From Caldilinea sp. (GTDB lineage Bacteria > Chloroflexota > Anaerolineae > Caldilineales > Caldilineaceae): DNA of 24,262 bases. The notes beneath the pieces are model-generated. The model was not told the DNA's origin, searched no databases, and saw nothing but the letters and a program-made list of their open reading frames with translations. Below are positions 1-20,457 of the stretch, in pieces. The stretch is from the NCBI GenBank assembly GCA_025055055.1, contig JANWYX010000231.1, positions 1 through 24,262 on the forward strand. The letters are read 5' to 3'. Position 1 is the first letter of the stretch. Each line of letters opens with the position of its first letter. The translations under genes were made by a program, and so were the position numbers.

Positions 1-20
1 TCAGACATCCAGCCGTCTGA
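1..20. other. Short perfect hairpin at window edge
   Basis: TCAGAC and GTCTGA form a perfect 6-bp stem around an 8-nt loop. Read on the minus strand it lies about 45 to 65 nt downstream of the leftward promoter at 71-99, so it would be in that transcript's leader. No U-run can be judged because the window ends here. It could be a leader structure, an operator or chance. Confidence 0.35.
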
Positions 21-31
21 ATAGGGTCTTC

Positions 32-63
<32 letters not shown>

Positions 64-70
64 AAAATAC

Positions 71-99
71 ACTATACGGGAAAATAGCGTTTCTGTCAA
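71..99 (-). promoter_or_regulatory. Strong leftward sigma-70-type promoter
   Basis: On the minus strand TTGACA (99-94) is followed after exactly 17 nt by TATAGT (76-71), close to consensus in both boxes and spacing. It fires toward coordinate 1, so its gene or RNA lies outside the window. It sits downstream of the LysR stop codon. The arms TTTCTGT (90-96) and ACAGAAA (112-118) form a perfect 7-bp inverted repeat overlapping the -35 box and could be an operator. No coding region is seen in 1-210. Confidence 0.6.
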
Positions 100-210
100 A
101 CAAGATTTTCAACAGAAAAACGACTGCTCACCTTCCCCGCAAAGCCAGATGGGAATAGCTCGGGGCCCTCCTGTGCAGCTGCGCTGTCCTGTTTGCGCTG
201 CAGAAAACGC

Positions 211-1134
<924 letters not shown>

Positions 1135-1161
1135 AAGATATGATTATCGATATAAGAAAAA

Positions 1162-1182
1162 ATCAATATTTCACTTATTGAT
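1162..1182. promoter_or_regulatory. Candidate LysR operator
   Basis: A perfect inverted repeat, ATCAATA (1162-1168) and TATTGAT (1176-1182) around a 7-nt spacer, lies in an AT-rich island unlike the flanking DNA. Its right arm overlaps the -10 box of the lysR-type gene. A second palindrome, TATCGATA, is at 1145-1152, between the operator and the LysR start. Position and symmetry suit a LysR autoregulatory site; that the LysR protein binds here is inference. Confidence 0.5.
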
Positions 1183-1198
1183 ATACCTGAAGTATTGT
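1170..1198 (+). promoter_or_regulatory. pgb: Possible protoglobin promoter
   Basis: TTCACT (1170-1175) and TATTGT (1193-1198) are 17 nt apart on the plus strand. The -35 is weak, which would suit an activated promoter, and it overlaps the candidate LysR operator. It implies a leader of about 125 nt. TTGACT at 1283-1288 and TTGACA at 1294-1299 were also considered but lack a convincing -10. Confidence 0.3.
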
Positions 1199-1209
1199 GA
1201 AGATGTCAA
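1180..1209 (-). promoter_or_regulatory. Promoter of the LysR-type gene
   Basis: On the minus strand TTGACA (1209-1204) and TATATC (1185-1180) are separated by 18 nt. Transcription would start inside the inverted repeat at 1162-1182, about 40 nt before the ATG at 1134. Confidence 0.55.
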
Positions 1210-1330
1210 ACGCGCGCAAGGGCGCACACAGAGGAAGACGACAGCGCATGTTCGCAACTTTGTGTCCTTGTAGCTTTTTGCATTGACTCTGTTTTGACAT
1301 TCATCGTTTCGTTCGGCTAGGAGGAAGCCC

Positions 1331-1930
<600 letters not shown>

Positions 1931-1951
1931 AGAGAAACGTGCGCCGGAGCA

Positions 1952-3627
1952 TCAGAAATCGATCGCTCTTGCAGCTTCAAGCACTTCTGGCTCTCGCCGG
2001 GTAAGCTGCGCTCCCGCCCAACGGATTGCAACACCGCACACGCCGGCCGCATAGGCCAGGCCGATCAGCACCCCGACGCCGGCGACTTCGGGTCGATTCC
2101 ACCAGACGCCCAGCATGAGCGGCGCAGTAGCCGGCCCTGAGACGATGAAGATCGCCAAGGGGACGCCGAGCACTTGGGCGACGCCGGTCAGCCATTTGCC
2201 GCCGGCGTGCTGTCGCGTGGGGCTGTTCTCATCGAAAGGATAGGTGACGTAAGGGGCGGCTACCGTGTTGACGGCGGTCACAATCAGCGCCATCGCTACG
2301 GCCGCAATGAGGCCATAGACGATAAAGGCGCTGCGCGACGTCACAGCCAGAATCCCTGCGTATACAGCGGTGGGCAACAGCGCGGTGAATAGATACGCCA
2401 GCCCCTTGCCGGCGAAAATCTGCCAGCGCGGGGCCGGCGTCAACAGCAGCGTAGCCAATCCTTTGCTTTCTATCCCCAGCATGTTGGTGCTCAGCCCCCA
2501 CGTCGAAAAGAGCATCACGCCCGGCAACGCCAGCGCCGTCCATTCCGGCAGGCGGCCGAGCGCCTCGATGTCGCCGACAAAAACGGCCAGCATCAGGACA
2601 AACGGCGCTACGACGCTCTGCAGCAAGCCAATGCGACGCTGAGGCACGCGCCAGATCAGCTTCAACTCTTTGGTCGCCGTCGCCGTCGCCGGGGCCGGCA
2701 GCCAAGTGTTGACGAATGCAGCGATTCGCTCGCTGAGCGACTGGGGTCGTCGTTGCGGCTTTTTCGCCTCAAAGATTGACGGCACCCAGGCCGCCGCGCC
2801 GGTGGTCATGCGCAAGAGCAGCTTCCACCACATCCACAGCAGGAGCGCCAACCATCCCACTGCATAGGCCAGCCATAGCAGCACCTCGCCCCAAGCGCCC
2901 TGCGCAGCGGAGGCGATGGCCTGTGCACACGCACCCGGAGGCAGCCAACGCAAAAAGAGAAGCGGTTGCAGCCGTTGCAGGTCCGCGGCGTCAACGGCTC
3001 TGATCCATCCCTCGATGACGCGATTGATGAAATAACAGGATGAGCCAAGCAAGGAAAAGAAGACGATGACCAGATCGCGGAAACGCCGGCTGCGCAACAG
3101 TCCTGCGCCGGCCGTCAAAACCAACTGACCGCTGACCATCATCAACACGTAGGCGATCAGCAGCGCGGGCGCAATCACTATGTACAACAGCGGCTGACCG
3201 CTCCAACCGACGAACACCGCAATAAAAAAGGGGAGTGTCAGGTAGCTGGGGATGTCGAAAAGCGTGCCAATGAGCGCGCTCGCCACCAGGTCGCGCGTGC
3301 GCAGCGGATAGAGCAGCAGACGCGAGAGATCAAGCCCTTCGTTGGTGCGAAAGGCGAGCAAAGGCAGGGCAATCCACGCCAGCCACAACGCAACGAGGAC
3401 GCCGGCCAGCAGTTGTGCAGGCCACGGCTGTGGCGCCAATCGATAGGCGACACCTGTACCGATCGCCATCAGCAACACGAAGGGTCCGACAAACACCAAC
3501 AGAAGGACAAAGCCCACGATGCGGCCCGGCTCGCGCTCGAACTGGCGTCGCAGCAGGCGCAGACGCAACTCCAGCAATGTGCGCTGCTTCGCAAGATCAA
3601 GCCCTGCGATATCGACCAAATGGGCGG

Positions 3628-3640
<13 letters not shown>
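1952..3640 (-). CDS. ABC-2 type exporter permease
   Basis: 562 aa, membrane-embedded, with many hydrophobic segments, for example GRIVGFVLLLVFVGPFVLLM near the N-terminus. A long cytoplasmic stretch precedes a second membrane cluster in the last third. It is the membrane half of the exporter whose ATPase lies immediately upstream. The ATG at 3640 (MAGLAAHLVDIAG) is chosen because GGAG sits 6 nt before it and the ATPase stops at 3628, a 13-bp overlap typical of coupled subunits. The longer upstream reading frame is Arg-rich and is just the ATPase read in another frame. Substrate is unknown; the family exports drugs, lipids, peptides or polysaccharides. Confidence 0.88.
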
Positions 3641-4410
<770 letters not shown>

Positions 4411-4461
4411 GTCCACAGATGAGACAAAGGATATTTCATTTCAGTCGCTCTCGCTTCGGCA

Positions 4462-4530
4462 GGCGGAATCATCCGCCGGCGGCTCCCATGGGCCGCCGGT
4501 CTGACACCACAGCTGTTGCACTCGCAACAG
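4462..4530 (-). other. Three consecutive hairpins in exporter leader
   Basis: Three perfect stems follow one another. GGCGGA/TCCGCC (4462-4477) has a 4-nt loop. CCGGCGGC/GCCGCCGG (4476-4499) has an 8-nt centre that itself holds CCATGG. CTGTTGC/GCAACAG (4513-4530) has a 4-nt loop. They fall between the candidate leftward promoter and the exporter ATPase start, so they would form the mRNA leader. No oligo-U follows them, so they are not obvious terminators. A regulatory leader is possible; I recognise no known riboswitch class. Confidence 0.45.
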
Positions 4531-4630
4531 ACCAAACGCTCGGAGCCGATCCGAAGGCCGAGGATGGGAATTCGGCGCATTTGCATGGCGTCGCTCCGTT
4601 TCACGAAAGCGAGAAGACACTCTCTCCATC

Positions 4631-4642
4631 GCAGTATACTGC
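4631..4642. promoter_or_regulatory. Palindromic operator candidate
   Basis: GCAGTATACTGC is a perfect 12-bp palindrome. On the minus strand its TATACT is the -10 box of the candidate exporter promoter, so a bound dimer would block transcription. No regulator gene for it is seen in the window. Confidence 0.4.
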
Positions 4643-4660
4643 ATGCCACAAAGATCCCAA
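4633..4660 (-). promoter_or_regulatory. Promoter of the ABC exporter operon
   Basis: On the minus strand TTGGGA (4660-4655) and TATACT (4638-4633) are separated by 16 nt. The start point would be near 4626, giving a leader of about 215 nt before the ATPase. Confidence 0.45.
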
Positions 4661-4748
4661 ACCGGAAGCGCCGCCGCCCGGCGACCGATCAAACCAGACG
4701 CACCCCTATGAGAGGAGAGAGTTTGCTCCTGCTTGGAAGAGGGGCTGC

Positions 4749-4776
4749 GTTGTGGCACAATAGTTGTGGCACAATA
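4749..4776. repeat. Perfect 14-bp tandem repeat, operator-like
   Basis: GTTGTGGCACAATA occurs twice head to tail with no mismatch. Each copy contains TTGTG-G-CACAA, a perfect palindrome with a single central base (4750-4760 and 4764-4774). The CACAAT within the copies can also serve as -10 hexamers, for example TTGGAA (4732-4737), 18 nt, CACAAT (4756-4761). It lies about 120 bp before the protease start. Tandem palindromes at a promoter point to a dimeric regulator binding twice; the protein is unknown. Confidence 0.5.
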
Positions 4777-4863
4777 AAAGAAAGCATGCCGGGAGTTGCA
4801 TATTGCGTGACGGAGTTCGACGAAATACGCGCTGCAGAACCCAAATATCCTTTCCGTAACCGC

Positions 4864-4890
4864 TCACCGCAAAGACGCCGAGAGCACAAA
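4864..4890 (+). repeat. A/G-rich intergenic repeat remnant
   Basis: The segment contains CACCGCAAAGACGCCGAGAG and then CACAAA. It has the look of the degenerate (A/C)CGCAAAG-type repeats scattered between genes in many bacterial genomes. A relative lies at 23918-24001, also in a spacer. Its presence argues that this stretch is not coding and that the protease starts after it. Confidence 0.4.
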
Positions 4891-4896
4891 ATCTTC

Positions 4897-6173
<1,277 letters not shown>

Positions 6174-6177
<4 letters not shown>

Positions 6178-6506
6178 CGCAGAAATTTGTGCAAAATCCC
6201 GCCTCTGCCAAGAACGCGACGCCCACCTTTGTCAACGTCTTGCTCGAGGTCGAACGACCCTCTCCGGAAGAGCTGGCGCACTACTCGCGCGGGGAGCGCT
6301 ATCGATTGCTGCGCGCCAATGTGGAAGCCCAGCGCAAACAATTGCAACAATGGATCGCCATGCACAACCTCAGCGACGAGGTGCGCTCCGTCAGCCCGGC
6401 CACCGGGTTCAACATGCTCTTCGTCGAGTGTACCCCGCACGCAGCGCAGGAGCTTCTCCACGCGCCCGGCGTCATTGACATTACGCCTGTTGATCAAGCC
6501 GATTGA
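6174..6506 (+). CDS. I9-like trans-acting propeptide/inhibitor candidate
   Basis: 110 aa, translationally coupled to the protease by an ATGA overlap. The predicted order is strand (TFVNVLLEV, 18-26), helix (41-64), strand (EVRSVSP), strand (GFNMLFVEC, 79-87), helix (PHAAQELLHA) and strand (GVIDITPVD). This is the beta-alpha-beta-beta-alpha-beta plan of peptidase inhibitor I9, and the APGVIDITPVDQ end echoes the PGV-x-VEPD ending of subtilisin propeptides. In known cases such domains fold the protease and block its active site with their C-terminal tail. As a separate gene it could act as chaperone and inhibitor in trans, like yeast Pbi2. The function is inference from topology and context; no database match was checked. 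Confidence 0.7.
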
Positions 6507-6519
6507 GTTTCAGACTCAT

Positions 6520-7788
6520 ATGACCGAAGCCACCTATCCGATGATCGACGTCGAAACTGCGCTCTGCATCGTGCTCGACCAGGCTGCACCACTTCCTCCC
6601 GTGACGCTCCCGATACGTGCAGCCCTCGGGCGCATTCTCGCCCGCGCCGTTCATGCCGGTAAACCACTGCCGCCCTTCCCGGCCTCGGTCAAAGACGGCT
6701 ACGCCGTGATCGCCGCCGACGGCCCCGGCGTCTATCCGGTCGTCGGCGAGGTGACGGCCGGCCGCGTGGCGGAATTTGTTCTACAGCGCGGGGAGGTCGC
6801 CTACATCACCACCGGCGCGCCGCTGCCCCAGGGCGCCGACGCTGTGGTGATGGTCGAAGAGACCGAGGTCGTAGGTCGTGAGGAGGGGGCGCACGGCCGT
6901 CCCCTTGTGCGCATCTGTGCACGCGTAGAGCCGGGCGCCGACGTGCGGCCTATCGGCTACGACGTGGCGGTCGGACAGGAGGTGTTGTCGGCCGGCGCGC
7001 AGCTCGGTCCGGCGGAAATCGGCCTGTTGGCGACGGTGGGAGTGGCACAGGTGCAGGTGCACCCGGCCCCGCGCGTCGCCGTTCTTTCCACAGGCGATGA
7101 GCTGGTCGAAGCCGACGCTGCGCCTGGGCCGGGGCAAATTCACGACAGCAACCGTCCGACGCTGGCTGCTGCGGTTGAAATGCTGGGCGGCGAAGTGGTC
7201 GACCTTGGCATCGCCGGCGACGCAGCGCCTGCGCTGGCGGCGGCCATCGAACGCGGGCTGGAAGAGGCGGACATTCTACTCACCTCCGGCGGCGTTTCAA
7301 TGGGCAATCTCGACCTCATCAAGCCGCTGCTCGACCGGTCCGGCGTCGTGCATTTCGGCAGGCTGCGCATGAAGCCAGGCAAGCCCTGCACCTTCGCCAC
7401 CGTCGAACGTCACGGTCGGCGCAAATTGGTTTTCGGCCTGCCCGGCAATCCGGTCAGCAGCCTCGTAACCTTTTACCTTCTGGCCGCGCCGGCGATGCGT
7501 AAACTGGCGGGCCGGCCCAATCCGCGACTGCCGCGCGTGCAGGCAACCCTCGGCCAGCCGCTGCGCCTTGACCCCTATCGCCCTGAATACCACCGGGCCA
7601 CCCTGCGCTGGGAGATGTCGTTGCATGAGGGACGCGGCGGCTTCCTGGCGGACAGCACCGGCAACCAGGCCAGTAGTCGTCTGCTCAGCATGCGCTCGGC
7701 AAACGCGCTGCTCGAGCTGCCGCAAGGAGAAGGGACGTTGCCGACGGGAACAATTGTGCCGGCGCTGTTGATCGGGGAAGTGATGTAA
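6520..7788 (+). CDS. moeA: Molybdopterin molybdenumtransferase, gephyrin-like
   Basis: 422 aa, the usual MoeA length. It inserts molybdate into adenylylated molybdopterin in the last step of Moco synthesis. Visible motifs are PASVKDGYAV (54-63), TTGAPLPQGADAVV (97-110), STGDEL (190-195), DSNRPTL (209-215), TSGGVSMG (255-262), MKPGKP (284-289), GLPGNPVS (306-313), STGNQASSRL (379-388) and MRSANALLELP (391-401). PASVKDGYAV and the C-terminal STGNQ-SSRL and MRSAN blocks are typical of the eukaryotic gephyrin/Cnx1 E-domain; E. coli-type MoeA has MDGYA at the first site. Start ATG 6520 lies 13 bp after the inhibitor gene; ATG 6541 is an alternative. No other Moco gene is nearby. Confidence 0.95.
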   Translation: MTEATYPMIDVETALCIVLDQAAPLPPVTLPIRAALGRILARAVHAGKPLPPFPASVKDGYAVIAADGPGVYPVVGEVTAGRVAEFVLQRGEVAYITTGAPLPQGADAVVMVEETEVVGREEGAHGRPLVRICARVEPGADVRPIGYDVAVGQEVLSAGAQLGPAEIGLLATVGVAQVQVHPAPRVAVLSTGDELVEADAAPGPGQIHDSNRPTLAAAVEMLGGEVVDLGIAGDAAPALAAAIERGLEEADILLTSGGVSMGNLDLIKPLLDRSGVVHFGRLRMKPGKPCTFATVERHGRRKLVFGLPGNPVSSLVTFYLLAAPAMRKLAGRPNPRLPRVQATLGQPLRLDPYRPEYHRATLRWEMSLHEGRGGFLADSTGNQASSRLLSMRSANALLELPQGEGTLPTGTIVPALLIGEVM

Positions 7789-7820
7789 ACGGCGAATTGA
7801 TTACGTCTGGCAATTGTCGA

Positions 7821-7850
7821 TTGAACGGCCATCCCCGTTTCTGGTATCCT
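7821..7850 (+). promoter_or_regulatory. Promoter of the 1250-aa exported protein gene
   Basis: TTGAAC (7821-7826) and TATCCT (7845-7850) are 18 nt apart, with an extended -10 TGG directly before TATCCT. The leader to the ATG at 7943 is about 85 nt. The gene would therefore be transcribed apart from moeA. Confidence 0.5.
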
Positions 7851-7942
7851 CTGTCGCAGGTAAGTTCACAGACCCAGGCTGTCAGAACAGGCGCAGCAGT
7901 TTCTGACGCTGCCTGCAGAGGAATGGATTCGGGAGAACGCCG

Positions 7943-11695
<3,753 letters not shown>

Positions 11696-11723
11696 CGTAG
11701 GTGCAAGGAAAAACCTGCAGAAA

Positions 11724-11763
11724 GCACAAGGGTTGGGCCGCTCGGATGGCCGCAACCTTGTGC
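11724..11763. terminator. Hairpin between convergent genes
   Basis: GCACAAGGGTTG pairs with CAACCTTGTGC (one bulged G), and an inner GGCC/GGCC adds four pairs. It lies between the convergent large protein gene and the oxidoreductase gene. On the minus strand a T-rich stretch follows (TTTCTGCAGGTTTTT), so it best serves the oxidoreductase operon, possibly both. Confidence 0.6.
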
Positions 11764-11775
11764 GCGCGCAAAAGA

Positions 11776-12756
<981 letters not shown>

Positions 12757-12788
12757 GACCTCTCCTTGACCGACTTCCGAAAGCAAAT

Positions 12789-12858
12789 GCACGTAAAAAC
12801 ACAAAAGTAAAAACACAAAGATTGTCGCCTCCGATCGTCCAGGAGGCTTGAAGCTCCC
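12789..12858. repeat. Intergenic repeat element with hairpin
   Basis: An A-rich part (ACGTAAA, ACACAAAAG, ACACAAAG) is followed by TTGTCGCCT, CCGATCGTCC and a GGAGGC...GAAGCTCC block. GCCTCC (12827-12832) and GGAGGC (12842-12847) form a 6-bp stem. On the minus strand the blocks GGAGCTTC, GCCTCC and AGGCGACAA come in the same order as in the spacer at 23973-24001, so both look like diverged copies of one element. Confidence 0.45.
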
Positions 12859-12871
12859 CAATCCGCTGTGC

Positions 12872-15087
<2,216 letters not shown>

Positions 15088-15192
15088 AAACGCCGGCTGC
15101 CTTTCCTAGATCAATCCCATCCTGTTGAATACATGAGACTTTTACGCGGTTGGGCCATCTTTTAGAAAACTCAGGGTTTCCTGAAAATCATG

Positions 15193-15204
15193 TTTCTCGA
15201 GAAA
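15193..15204. promoter_or_regulatory. Palindrome in amidase operon leader
   Basis: TTTCTCGAGAAA is a perfect 12-bp palindrome with a central CpG, about 25 to 35 nt downstream of the predicted start point. Central-CpG palindromes are typical of LacI-family operators, but its arms differ from the importer operator at 16471, so the adjacent LacI protein need not bind it. Confidence 0.4.
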
Positions 15205-15234
15205 ACGTCATCAACTGTGTAACTTCTATGCATA

Positions 15235-15262
15235 ATTTTAGAATTCTTTGGCTATGGTTCAA
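15235..15262 (-). promoter_or_regulatory. Promoter of the amidase operon
   Basis: On the minus strand TTGAAC (15262-15257) and TAAAAT (15240-15235) are 16 nt apart. The leader to the amidase ATG is about 140 nt. The promoter lies after the LacI stop codon, so the operon has its own start. Confidence 0.5.
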
Positions 15263-15283
15263 GAAGACAGCGTGGCTCAAAAA

Positions 15284-16336
15284 TCAAAAAGATGTCTGAA
15301 TGGGTTGCAAGGTGCTCTCGCGGACAATCAGCTCCGGCTGCAACAGGTGAATGGTCGGCGGTGCGGGCTCCGCATCCTGAAGACGCAGTTCAATTTGGCG
15401 ATGTAACTCTTCCACTGCGACCCGTCCTAGATCGAGAAGGTGTTGACGAATGGTCGTCAGGGCAGGCCAGAAAAAGGCCGACTCCGGAATGTTGTCGAAA
15501 CCCACGACCGATATTTCTTCCGGCACGCGACGGCCGGTGGCGTGGCAATAGCGCAGCGCGCCAAGCGCCATCTGGTCGTTGCAGGCGAAGACGGCATCGA
15601 GGTTCGGTCGACGCCGCAAGAGGGCCTCCAGCGCAGCCTCTCCTGAAGCCGCCGACCAGCTTCCTTCATAAACCAACGTATCGTCGCTGTCCATGCCGAC
15701 CTCATCGAGCGCACAACGCCATCCCTCCAGTCGCTGCCGAGCCTCCCACCACGTCAACGGCCCCGTGATGACACCGATCGTGCCTCGCCCTGTGGCGATC
15801 AGATGATGGGTCGCCAACTGTGCGCCTAAACGGTTATCGGTGGAAACGATCGAGGCGCCCGGCCGCGGCGCCATCGTCAGAAAAATGATCGGCGGCAGCG
15901 CGCGGAGCCGCTCCTGATCGATCCACGCCCGATTGTCGCCCACCTCGTGCACCGCCCAGATGATGCCGTCCACACGTCGCGCCGTCAGCTCATCGAGCAC
16001 GGCGTCGACGTCGGCGACGTCCGGCTCATGCAACAGGTCAAGCAACAGTGAGTATCCCAGTTCCGCCGCCGCCCGCTCGATGCCCACCAGTGTGCGCGAG
16101 GGGCCGTAAAATTCCAATCCATACGTCACCACGCCCAACGTATCGCTGCTGCGATTCACCAGGCTGCGCGCCAGGAGATTGGGCTGATACCCCAGCTCCT
16201 CTACGGCGCGCAGGACGCGCTCGCGCGTCGCTTCCGACACCGGCCGTTTGCCGGTCAGGACGTTGGAGACTGTGCCCGCGGAGACGCCCGCATGGACGGC
16301 GACGTCTACGATGGTCACAGGATGTTTACGCTCCAT
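15284..16336 (-). CDS. LacI-family repressor of the sugar importer
   Basis: 350 aa. The N-terminal helix-turn-helix reads TIVDVAVHAGVSAGTVSNVL (8-27), with RPVSEATRERV and the minor-groove hinge helix PNLLARSL (52-59). The sugar-binding effector domain follows (LGVVTYGLEFYG, FACNDQMALGAL, ISVVGFDNIPE). Start ATG 16336 is preceded by GGGG. It is divergent from the CUT2 importer, whose start point carries a perfect 14-bp palindrome with central CpG, so repression relieved by the imported sugar is the natural model (inference). No sugar kinase or hydrolase is nearby to name the ligand. Confidence 0.95.
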   Translation of the reverse strand: MERKHPVTIVDVAVHAGVSAGTVSNVLTGKRPVSEATRERVLRAVEELGYQPNLLARSLVNRSSDTLGVVTYGLEFYGPSRTLVGIERAAAELGYSLLLDLLHEPDVADVDAVLDELTARRVDGIIWAVHEVGDNRAWIDQERLRALPPIIFLTMAPRPGASIVSTDNRLGAQLATHHLIATGRGTIGVITGPLTWWEARQRLEGWRCALDEVGMDSDDTLVYEGSWSAASGEAALEALLRRRPNLDAVFACNDQMALGALRYCHATGRRVPEEISVVGFDNIPESAFFWPALTTIRQHLLDLGRVAVEELHRQIELRLQDAEPAPPTIHLLQPELIVRESTLQPIQTSF

Positions 16337-16365
16337 TCAAAACCCCTATCCGATGCTCAAGTTCG

Positions 16366-16379
16366 CTCTAACGTTCAAG
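16366..16379. promoter_or_regulatory. Possible secondary LacI site
   Basis: The segment has an AACGTT core and 8 of 14 matches to the main palindrome at 16471-16484. Its centre is 105 bp from the main site, about ten helical turns, and it lies just before the LacI start. The match is weak and may be chance. Confidence 0.2.
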
Positions 16380-16432
16380 TCGGCTTGCCTCTTTAGCGGC
16401 AACAAGCAACCAAAGAATGGATGAAAAAACAA

Positions 16433-16462
16433 TTGACAAGCGGAATCGAGTTGTGTTACAAT
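16433..16462 (+). promoter_or_regulatory. Near-consensus promoter of the importer operon
   Basis: TTGACA (16433-16438) and TACAAT (16457-16462) are 18 nt apart, with an extended -10 TGT. It is among the best promoter matches in the window, as expected for an operon held down by a repressor. The start point falls near 16469, directly at the operator. Confidence 0.75.
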
Positions 16463-16470
16463 TAAATTCG

Positions 16471-16484
16471 TTAAAACGTTTTAA
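16471..16484. promoter_or_regulatory. LacI-type operator
   Basis: TTAAAACGTTTTAA is a perfect 14-bp palindrome with the central CpG that LacI hinge helices contact. It starts 9 bp after the -10 box, so a bound repressor would cover the transcription start. Confidence 0.75.
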
Positions 16485-16558
16485 AGATATTGTACGACGC
16501 ATCCCTAGGCTTGTCAACGCCCACTTTTTCAAGACCTTCGACGTTATCGAGAGGTTTT

Positions 16559-18080
<1,522 letters not shown>

Positions 18081-18088
<8 letters not shown>

Positions 18089-19133
18089 GACGACAATCTC
18101 TGCGCCCCGTGAGCGCAATGAAGCCGTTGAGGCGTTACGCCGCGCCCTGGCGGCGACCGGCCCGTTGCTTGTGCTTTTGCTGTTGATTCTAATTCTGTGG
18201 GTTCTGTCCCCACCGTTTCGTTCGCCAACCAGCTTGATGTTGCTGGCGCTGGAGGCGGCGGCGATCGGCGTCGTAGCGGCAGGCCAGACCTTCGTCATTT
18301 TGACCGGCGGCATCGATCTCTCCGTTGAGGCGATGGTCTCATTCGCAGGCGTCACAGCTGCCATCCTGATCGCAGGCACCAACATCGCCGGCGGTCAAAT
18401 TGCCTTCGGCATCGCCGACTGGCAGGCAGTGCTGATCGCCATCACTGCAGGCCTGGCGATCGGCATGTTTCAGGGGCTGATCATCACAGGGATGAACATG
18501 AATCCCCTGATCGTCACGCTCGGCTTTCGCAGCATGTTGCTCGGCGTCTCTTTGGTGTGGACGCGCGGTGCAGGCATCAACATCCAGAAGGGGCCATTCC
18601 TCAACTTCGTCACCAGCACGGTCGATCTGTTCGGGCTGCGCGTGCCGATGCCTTTCATCATCGTACTGGGAATCTACTTCTTGCTCTGGATTGTCTTAAA
18701 ACACACCAAATTCGGTCGCTACACCTACGCCATCGGCGGCAATGAAACGGCGACAAGACTCTCCGGCATCAACGTGGATCGGGTCAAAGTCTTTATTTAC
18801 GGCATCAGCGGCTTGCTCGCAGCGATCGGCGGCATTCTGGTGATGGCCAGGCTGCAATCCGGCGCCTATCAAAACGGTACCAACATGACGTTGATCTCGG
18901 TGGCGGCTGTGGTCATCGGCGGCACGGCGCTCTCCGGCGGCGTCGGCGGCATCTGGGGCACGTTGATCGGCGTCTTCATCATTCGCGTTGTGGAGGCCGG
19001 CCTCGTTTATATGAGCGTTCCTTCCAACGCTAAGGAGATCGTGATCGGGGCCATCATTGTCCTGGCGGTGGCGCTTGATGTGATTCGCCGGGGAGACGTC
19101 AAGTGGCTGCGCTTCCGGCGGGGTCGAACATGA
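18081..19133 (+). CDS. CUT2 sugar importer permease
   Basis: 350 aa, RbsC-like integral membrane protein. A basic cytoplasmic N-terminus is followed by about nine to ten hydrophobic segments. Family marks are FVILTGGIDLSVEAMVSFAG, NPLIVTLGFRSML, GGNETATRLSGINVDRVK and the GGTALSGGVGGIWGTLIGVFI motif near the C-terminus. It forms the channel energised by the ATPase encoded just upstream. Start ATG 18081 overlaps the ATPase stop by 8 bp. The longer in-frame extension upstream is Arg/Ser-rich and is the ATPase gene in another frame. Confidence 0.95.
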
Positions 19134-19208
19134 GAAGAAGCACACACCGGGGATACAGATCAGCGTCTCCTGTTGCCTGAAACGGCGACGCTCTTCCGAA
19201 TTTTGACG

Positions 19209-19226
19209 CAGAGAGGATTCCCTCTG
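19209..19226 (+). other. Hairpin in spacer before binding protein
   Basis: CAGAG/CTCTG with an inner GG/CC and one bulged A forms a short stem in the 136-bp spacer between permease and binding-protein genes. It could protect a processed mRNA end and raise binding-protein output, as in other importer operons, or be chance. Confidence 0.25.
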
Positions 19227-19269
19227 TCCATATCATTTTTTGTGAGCCGAACAAACCAAGGAGCGAACT

Positions 19270-20406
<1,137 letters not shown>

Positions 20407-20457
20407 GCCGGAAGAATAACTGTCTGCGATTCACCTGTACAACAGCGCTCCTTTTGA

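Larger units (their letters stand above)
4411..4896. other. Gene-free divergent regulatory region
   Basis: About 480 bp separates the divergent exporter and protease units. Reading frames here are low quality and I see no protein in them. From left to right it holds three hairpins (4462-4530), a palindrome containing the -10 of a leftward promoter (4631-4660), a perfect 14-bp tandem repeat (4749-4776) and an A/G-rich intergenic repeat remnant (4864-4890). Confidence 0.6.

Noticed and set aside
4516..4896. N-terminal extension of the protease from an upstream start
   Set aside because: The extension is Arg-rich without motifs and runs through the tandem repeat and an intergenic repeat remnant, so it is more likely regulatory DNA. 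ATG 4786 remains a minor alternative.
6187..6519. Longer start for moeA overlapping the inhibitor-like gene
   Set aside because: The extra residues are the 110-aa gene read in another frame; MoeA homology begins right after the ATG at 6520.
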